Source: Toxotes chatareus | Lineage: Eukaryota > Chordata > Actinopteri > Toxotidae | Direction: 5' to 3' | DNA: 64,000 bases | Assembly (NCBI GenBank): GCA_016801885.1 | Contig: CM028898.1 | Location: 13,118,858 to 13,182,857 of the forward strand | Part shown: positions 54,251 through 61,656 of the stretch, piece after piece | How positions within the stretch are numbered: position 1 is the first letter of the stretch | How the letters are laid out: each line of letters begins with the position of its first letter | Program-made: the position numbers and the translations under genes | Notes under the pieces: generated by a model | Database searches by the model: none | What the model was told of the DNA's origin: nothing | The model's input: only the letters and a program-made list of their open reading frames with translations

Positions 54251-55489
54251 GAGAAGATTTTTAGATTATGATTTGCCTGAACACTTAGTGAAATGGAAAC
54301 TTCACATTGCAACACGATTTTGCCATGTATCACAGGATGAAAACGTGTTACGTGATATTTTTATTGCAGAGCAAATGTGTCAAAAAAATTTTTAAGGCTC
54401 CCTCAAAATAGAATCTCAGGGTGAGGGTGGCAGTCATTCATTGCGTCCAGTGTGAATGTGAAAGGGTAGCCTATTCTCTGTGTGGGCTGGGGGCCTTGTT
54501 AAGGGTGGCAAGCTTGGGGAGAGCTCCTGCAGGCAGTTCAGAGACAGCTGAAGCCCTCACAACACCAAGTGAGGACAATATACCAGCCCTTTTCACACTA
54601 TTAAAAGGGGTGTAGTTGTTGTTGTTGCTGTTATTTTTGCAGTTTTGCCCATCATGTTTATTGGTTATAATCACACTGTTCACAGAGAGGTAACTGCAGA
54701 GATCTTGGAACATGGCAACATCACTACAATGAAGTCCAGGGAGGTAAGAAACACGGGCGGCCAGATGATTAGACAGGTTGTAAATGGCCTCTTCCGCTGC
54801 AGACGTTTTTTGTCACAGTAAGAAAAGCACAGGTGTTACTAATAACATTAGCAATAGCTCTGGTCTACTCCCAGCGAGCAAGCACGAATAATACCAGGAT
54901 TCAGCCATCATTGGTTTTCTTATTTGCAACTGTGTTTTTCCTACTGTGACATGTCAAAATGTCTTCAGCAAAATAGGCCTACGAGTCAACAGTTTAGCTC
55001 AATGAGTCTTCCAAATGAAATGACAAAATACGCTGTGGGCTGCCCCACAGAACAACTGATCTGTTCTTGGGAGAGCAGTTTTGCTCTGCCAGATTATCTA
55101 AACCAACCCACCAGACGATGATGTATGAATGTGAATTGGTTTTATCACTCAGGCACCTGAGCACAAAATTACAGTAATCAATTCTGGAAAAGATTTCTCC
55201 AAATCAGAGAACAATACAAAATGTCACTTAAAAAAATTAAGTTGATAAAACAGGAGTCTATTTTTTGGTCATGTGCTAAGTAGCTAAATCTTGGTTCTTG
55301 TATTCAAGTCCAAAATACCTATAACATGTCTTTCATCCAAAACCTGGGCTTAGAGTGAAACCTGGACACACATGCACACAGACTGGCATGGAACACAAAG
55401 TGTGACACCCTTCCCCCCAGTTAAGTAAAGGACTGTCCAACCCAACCATCACCCCCACCACACCCCCCGAGTTCGACCCCATCTGTTCC

Positions 55490-55712
55490 TCTGGTAAAAA
55501 AAAGGGAAGAGAGAAGGAGGGTAGAGGAGAAAAAGGGGTGGGGGTGCTGAGGTGAGGGCAAAATCAGGGTGGGATCTGGAGACAGTGGCAGGAGAGAGAT
55601 GGAGGAGGAGGAGGTGGAGGGGACAGCACCAGAGCAGAGGGTCAGCCGGTGACGGTGGTGGTGGTGGGTGATATGAGGAACAGCAGGAGGGAGGAGGAGG
55701 AAAGACAAACCC
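55490..55712 (+). repeat. Purine-rich GGA/GGT low-complexity tract
   Basis: About 220 bp strongly biased to G and A on the plus strand, including GGAGGAGGAGGTGGAGG and GGTGGTGGTGGTGGG. Long frames on the opposite strand here are proline/serine/leucine artefacts. Confidence 0.8.
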
Positions 55713-56033
55713 CAAGTGCTCGGCCATTTGATAAATTCCTTGTTTGGTGCTCCTGAATGTTCGTACGAGTACTCTCATAAGCAGGTGTGTTTCTGTGGCT
55801 CACAAGAGAATAAAAGAGCTGCTCAGATGACAAGTTTGTTGACAGGTAGGAACAGCACCTGGCCATGTTTTGTGGGAGCGCTTGATGTTGCTGATCTTTG
55901 CAAAAAAAACAAACAAAAAAACAAAAACAAACAGACACTTATATGTAAATAAAAAGACTCTGTTATAGCTGCTAAACAAATTAATCAAAAGGCTTGTAAT
56001 GACAGCAGCAGTCCTTTACTTCTCTCAAACTAA

Positions 56034-56200
56034 TTAAAGGGCTGGTTCACCCAAATTACTAAACTTAAACAGATTCTCTCACTAACTGCAAGTGTTATTT
56101 AGCCTCGCAGATAGTTTTGGTTTAGTTTGCCCAAGTTTTGAGATGTCTGAGGTTTCTCACTCTGTTACTCCTTTCAGAGGAACTACTTACTGACAATGAA
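56034..56200 (+). repeat. Teleost interspersed repeat, family C fragment (TTAAAGGGctgGTTCACCCAAATTA)
   Basis: The left end TTAAAGGGCTGGTTCACCC and following blocks (ACTAACTGCAAGTGTTATTT, GAGATGTCTGAGG, AGAGGAACTA) match a long palindromic element common in teleosts. Only the left end remains; the right limit is approximate. Confidence 0.55.
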
Positions 56201-56559
56201 ATATTCGCTACGAAACTGTCTGCACAGCTAAATAGCATTATGTGTGTGAGTGAGATAATTTGTCTTTTTTTGCGTAATTCGTAACCCTTAAAAATGCAAG
56301 TGAAGTAAATAAACCAGTCCCACGTCCGGGCTTCTTTTTCATTATTTCTCCTCTTTGACAAAGCCTGCCAAGGCACGTACGTTTCCTGTCACTTTCCCAG
56401 GCTTGAAATGGAGGTGGCAGCCGGGCAGTCACTTCTGTGTGGCCATGCATGGGACAGCCTTGTCCCCCCCCCCTGTGACCTGCAGCTGTCACTCAGACTG
56501 ACATTACCAGAAAGCCCCTTGTTTTGTCTCTAAAACTCCTCCTTAGCCAAAGGTCAAGG

Positions 56560-56870
56560 TTCAGCTTGCGGCGGGTGGGAGAGATTCCTTTGCCACATAT
56601 GGAGGCAAATTAGTGGGCCCTCTGCATTAACTGGGCGGATTGCTTGTGGTATGACAGACATATCCTACTCCACACCCACACTATTTATTTATCAGATATT
56701 TAGTCAATACCTAAATGCTGCATTATGCATGAGGCTACACAATACTTAATTACACTTGCATGATTTGGATTCCTCATTCAAATTAGTCTGTTTGATAAAT
56801 GGACTATTCTCAAGAGAAGACATGTAATTACTGTACTATTTCCATTTGGCATAGAGACTTCTGCTTACAT
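56560..56870. promoter_or_regulatory. Possible conserved noncoding element
   Basis: Contains CCACATATGGAGG (CArG/E-box-like), GCATTATGCATGAGG (POU-like) and CTTAATTACACTTG in a non-repetitive block about 5 kb downstream of mmp21. Conservation is untested. Confidence 0.25.
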
Positions 56871-57879
56871 GTGTAACCGAAGAGGGATATGAAGTCAAAG
56901 ATTCTTGTTCTGTTGTCTAAAAAACTGCTTTTACTGCAGACTTACACAGTTTCTCGTCACACAAAGAGAGTTTCTTCTTCTTCACGGTATAATGACTGCA
57001 TGAAAGCTTGGGTTTGTGAATTCTAAATCCTATTTACCTCTCTCAACATTAAAGATCCTTGTAGTGAGTAGTTCTTCGCTTGGAACCATTTGATGATAAA
57101 GCTTTTGAAATATTGATTTGAATGTGAAATTGTCGTGAAGGCATCAGTCAGTGTTTTTCTCTTTTAATCCGAATTTCTTTATCTGGGGGCAAGAGGAAAA
57201 GTAAAAAGGGAGGAAGAGAGGCTGGGAGACACATGCGGGGAAACATCTGCATGTGTACGAGTGTGTGTATGTGATTCTTGCGAAAGTGCACGTGTATACA
57301 TTTAGAAATGTGGGTGTATGTTTGTGAGTGTGGGTGCAACTGTGTGTCTCTTGCTGAGTGAGGTGAGAGACTGCTTGATTTTTGAACCTCTGTAAACAAG
57401 CCAGAGCCTTGTTAACGATGCCACTCAGAGTTAATGCGCAAAACAACTTTCAACTCAAAATCCGCTTTTCAGGAAAGTCTGAATTACATGCTTATTACTG
57501 CAGAATAAATGCTGATCCGCACTCTACCTCAATGTGGAATCTTTGGCAGCAACTACAAATTCCCTTTCAAACACAGCGAAACATAGTGGAACATGGTACA
57601 TAGCATGTGTTTCCATGACCTGTCATTTCAAAGAAAAAAAAAACAGCCCACACACACGTCAGAATTTCCACAGTAAGCCTCCGACAACAGGGAACACGTA
57701 TAGTACGTGGAAAGAATCCCCTTTCTTACTGCGCTCTCAAAATACACCTGATATATTCCAAACTCACAGGAATGCAACACAGACGCCCACAGCCCCACCT
57801 CAGAGACACTGAGAAAGCTACACATTAACAGCCCAATACATCTGAAGTGCATTCATAATCATTGGTTCAAATCCCAAAT

Positions 57880-57935
57880 TAATATATCTATATATCTATA
57901 TATATCTACATATCTATATATATATACATATCTCT
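57880..57935 (+). repeat. (TATATC)n-type AT-rich tandem repeat
   Basis: Irregular TATATC / TATC / TATA units over about 55 bp. Confidence 0.9.
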
Positions 57936-58514
57936 CAAAAATGTGCAATGGAGACAAAAAATTGTGGGGTCCATTCAGCAGTCACAAAGAATGGCTGACC
58001 CTACTGTGTGTTGAGATTGCCCCCTACTGGCCTTTTTTTCTGAAGCATGAAAGATGAGTTTACCCTCTTGAAGGCACAATATTATGTTCCTTGATTTACA
58101 TTGTAACACTGCAGTTACACAAGACTTCACAGTAGGTATCGCCAACATGTTATCAGAGTTACTTGGTTGCGTTACATGGAATTTTGCCCATTCTGTTATT
58201 GCTGTTGCATTAGACACAACCAACAATTCATGACATGAACCCCTTTGATGACAAGTCACCAGAAAAAGAAACTGATTTGAATTTCAGCTGGTGGGTCATT
58301 ATGAGCAAGGAGAGAGGAAATATCAAAGGAAATGGGATGCAGGAAGCTCCTGAGTCCTCTCCATGGTCACTGATCAATACCCTCGAAGTAATGGAATTGT
58401 TTATTCCTTTTCCTGATGAAGATACCACTTTCACTTTACTCTGTTTCTGCACAGGCAGACTGTTGACCCAGCATGAAAGATCTTTGCAGTGCTGTGTGAA
58501 TATTATAACATGTA

Positions 58515-58564
58515 CGATGTGAATTTCGCCTAGGGGATAAATAAAGTATCTATCTATCTATTGA
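58515..58564 (+). mobile_element. LINE2-like 3' tail (5'-truncated retrotransposon)
   Basis: GTGAATTTCGCCTAGGGGATAAATAAAG followed by the (TATC)n-type tail TATCTATCTATCTA is the usual 3' end of fish L2-type LINEs and the SINEs that borrow it. The element may extend left to about 58440, but I see no reverse-transcriptase remnant. Confidence 0.6.
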
Positions 58565-58993
58565 TAGAAAAGGGTACAATAAATTGAAACTATTCAGCAT
58601 TCTTCCCACAAGGTGTGACTCACAGAAAAAAATGGCACAATTTCTATCAGAGAGGAAATAGTGGAATTATTTACTCTATAAACGTATGAATGAACACTCT
58701 GAAAGTGATACTATCCTTGAACTTGCTGTTAATTCAACCCCAGAGATGGTACAAGAAGGATATCTTTGAAAAGCTAGAGCTCACAGTAAAGAATCTTGAA
58801 GATACATTTAAATGGCACACACTATCTTCATGCAGCAGTTTGTTGAACTAATCCCATGGCACACACAAAGACATTTTACTATATGACACTCAGCGAAATG
58901 ATACTGGGAATGATTTATTCCTATGTTTTCTGCTCCGCTTTGAGACAGAAATGAGGCAATAGCACTGCAAGTTATCTACACTGCTTGGCAGAG

Positions 58994-59018
58994 TTTTTTT
59001 TTTTTTTTTTTTTTTTTT
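58994..59018 (+). repeat. Poly(T) tract, 25 T
   Basis: Homopolymer; read on the minus strand it creates a spurious poly-lysine frame. Confidence 0.95.
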
Positions 59019-59869
59019 ATATGAATGTGCTGCAGGAGTTTTGTCCCATTCTCCAGTTTCTGAAGTGTCTCCCATGTGGATTCCTGTGCCATGACACAGG
59101 TTTTTGTATCTCTCCGGGGCTGCTGCAGCTCGGGCTCTATCAGCATGACTGATCTCATTTATCCTAGTCGCATCCAAAGAGGCCCGCGGTGTAGAGAAGG
59201 GAGCTTCAATAGCAGCACTGTTAGCGCAAAAGCACAGATCATCGAGCTGTGCAGTATGGCAGCCGGGGACTCGCATGTGTGAATAACAGTTTGTATTTAG
59301 AATTTCTCTGTATGGGGAACTCCAGGGTGCAGGAGATGTATGATGCTTCATTACCAGATAAACAAACAGATCACAAACCTCCACTGCACTGCATCATCTT
59401 CTGTCCTGGACTCAATATTAGTTTATCAATAAATCTTGCTGGGATGTCAACTACACAGCAATGTACTGCAATAACAAACATATGGCATATTAGATCCAAA
59501 CATATGTGACTTCATTCTGACTTTCAAAGTATTTATTATGTGTTTTGTCCTGGAGTGATGATATCCCTGTAAATATTGCAATAATCTCAAATTTCTAAAT
59601 TCTCAAGAGGAATTCGCTAAACTCTGAAGTCCACTCCTATTGATTCATTCAAAGCCTTGCAATACCATGAAAATTACTCAACAAAAGAAGCACATATTTT
59701 GAGCAGTGAAAGATGAACCAGGGCATTTATTTGTATGCTGTGAATACCTTCATAGAAAGAGAAGCTCATTCTGAAAATGTGTGAGCAAACTCATCATCTC
59801 ATGACATCCATCTGTGTAGCTCCACTTACCATGACATTTTGTTCCTTTGCATGTAATTGATTTCTACTT

Positions 59870-60070
59870 CAATTTATTAATCTAGCCTATGGAGTGCCTG
59901 GAGCACAACGCTAGTTATCTGGGGCCCACCAGGAGATTAATCTCCCAAGATGAGCTGCATTAATAAGAGTGTTCAAGTAACATATTGATTACAGAATCAA
60001 TGTCTGTTTCTTTGCACCATGCTCACATGATTACTAGAAAATGGAACAGCATTAAGTAATAAGACGAGTC
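59870..60070. promoter_or_regulatory. Possible conserved noncoding element downstream of mmp21
   Basis: Non-repetitive sequence with AGATTAATCTC, GCATTAATAAG and TTGATTACAGAATCAAT (a small dyad) about 1.3 kb past the mmp21 stop. Could serve mmp21 or the leftward gene. Inference only. Confidence 0.22.
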
Positions 60071-60280
60071 CCCTTTTCAATCATTTTGCTCCAATCTAAA
60101 TTTCAATAGGATCTTTTTTTTTTGATTGATCACTCACAAGGAGGAATAAAAAAAATGGATCACTAGATAGCTGTTTACCAACACCTCTAGCTGTTTTCCA
60201 CCACCTCTAGGTTTTTATTGATAAACTTCATATTGTTTTTTTTCCCCCAAAAGAGCACAAAACTTGTTGAATGAATCATA

Positions 60281-60343
60281 ACAAAATGCCTTCAGTATTT
60301 TAGTTATGAATGAATCATAACTGAAATACTGAAGGCATTTTGT
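60281..60343. repeat. Near-perfect inverted repeat, 29-bp arms, 5-nt loop
   Basis: Arms 60281-60309 and 60315-60343 are reverse complements with a single mismatch (T/C), separated by ATGAA. The 14-mer GAATGAATCATAAC occurs as a direct repeat, once just before the left arm and once across the loop and right arm. This arrangement suggests a short inverted template-switch event. Confidence 0.85.
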
Positions 60344-61324
60344 ATCTTGGTTTCCAAGTCACATGGTATTCTTTGCTGCCTGCAGGCAGCTATGGATTTG
60401 AGTTTCTGCAGGTGATTTAGAGGGAAATTATGGTTTCATACATTCAGTGCAGATGTACACCAGATTATCAAGCCAACAAGAGGCCATGGGATCTAGCATA
60501 TCTGTACTTCCATAATCATCACAGGGCAATGGCTGGATCTGGTAATAATTTTGTATCTCTCCCAGCAACACAAGTAAGAAATAAGAAACAGCCGAAGGAA
60601 TCCGAATGAATCACTGTTGTTAATCATTGTGAGCAATATATCTGATGATATAGGTTATAAATCATCACAATTCTTTTTCTCTGCCATTATGTAAAAAGAC
60701 CGCATGCTTTCAACCTGTAAGTTTACCCAGAAACCACTCTGTCTTCTTAATACATTTCCATTTATATGCATGTATAATATATAATAGAGATGCTTCTATG
60801 CTTGTTTCTTCAAAAGATATAGGTCCACTGTGTCTGCCGTGAGAGTGTACATTGTGAGCTGTGACATTATTTCATTAGTTTTTGCATAATCATCCCTTTT
60901 TCTTTGTAAGTGTGCTGCCTGAAAGCAATTTCTCCACACTGCACTCAAGCACACCAGTCTTTACAGGGAGCAGCTCGGCAAAACACTGATGGGTGTCAGC
61001 CACATTATATCTATTAGTAAAACTGTGTCTGTTTAAAGAATAAGTAAAGGTTCTACAAATACATTTTTTCTCACTAATGTTATAAATATCTTAATCATAA
61101 GAGATCCTTTAGGATTGTTTGCATGCTGGCATGAATCTGGCACCTCTACATGAGAGACGAACAGCTTTTAGATATATTAATAACAGAAGTCAGTGGAAAT
61201 TAGCCAATAAAATACACGTTTGTTGTTTTCATCTTTTGAGAGACTATACAATAAACATAGCCAAAAAAAGTGTATAATGGATGTCTACACACATGTGAAA
61301 ATATATCAGTTCACATCAATAGGT

Positions 61325-61330
61325 TTTATT
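61325..61330 (-). terminator. Poly(A) signal of mmp21 (AATAAA)
   Basis: AATAAA on the minus strand lies about 20 bases after the mmp21 stop, the only such hexamer I see close to it. It implies a very short 3' UTR, with cleavage around 61295-61315. A distal site further left cannot be excluded. Confidence 0.6.
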
Positions 61331-61350
61331 ACATCTCTGCTTCAGCACCC

Positions 61351-61656
61351 TTAGTGAGTTAGTTTGAGTGCAGTGGGATGAACGTTGCAGATGTCGAACC
61401 AGTGCTGATTTACCTCCTTGTGTGGCAGCAGACCATTTTGTGGCAGAAAGGGCCGGCGCCAGCGATCGCGGCTGCCCACCACCTGCCAGAAGCGAGTGCC
61501 CTTGAGTAGAAAGATGGCATTGTGCGTGTAGGAGAAGTAGGCAGCATCAATGTTGCCATCTGGATGGTCTCCGCACACCACTGGAGGGAAAACGTCTCTG
61601 ATGTTTTTGGGGAAGTCTCTCGCCAAGCTGTTGGCTTCAACGTCGAATGCATACAC
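61351..61656 (-). CDS. mmp21: mmp21 final coding exon: last hemopexin blade and stop
   Basis: Acceptor TCAAACAG precedes 61656. The exon opens VYAFDVEANSL and includes NIDAAYFSYTHNAIFLLKG, RFWQVV and NQHWFDICNVHPTALKLTH, followed by TAA at 61353-61351. The Cys in DIC is the expected last hemopexin Cys, pairing with the one in exon 5 and closing the propeller. The short tail after that Cys fits MMP21. A secreted end is expected: no GPI or transmembrane segment follows. Confidence 0.96.
   Translation of the reverse strand: MYAFDVEANSLARDFPKNIRDVFPPVVCGDHPDGNIDAAYFSYTHNAIFLLKGTRFWQVVGSRDRWRRPFLPQNGLLPHKEVNQHWFDICNVHPTALKLTH

Larger units (their letters stand above)
31070..61300. other. Intergenic gap between the CpG-island promoter and mmp21
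   Basis: About 30 kb without a credible coding exon on either strand. It holds poly(A/T) tracts, a Tc1-like remnant, LINE2-like tails, fragments of teleost repeat families, two inverted repeats, a compact G-quadruplex motif and several regulatory-looking islands. In human, TEX36 and EDRF1 lie between CTBP2 and MMP21; neither is recognisable here. Confidence 0.6.

Noticed and set aside
58890..59384. 164-codon frame, minus strand
   Set aside because: Its poly-lysine comes from the T25 tract, and no domain is seen.
60281..60343. Hairpin as a microRNA precursor
   Set aside because: The stem is almost fully paired with a 5-nt loop and no bulges, unlike typical pre-miRNAs, and no known mature miRNA sequence is recognised.
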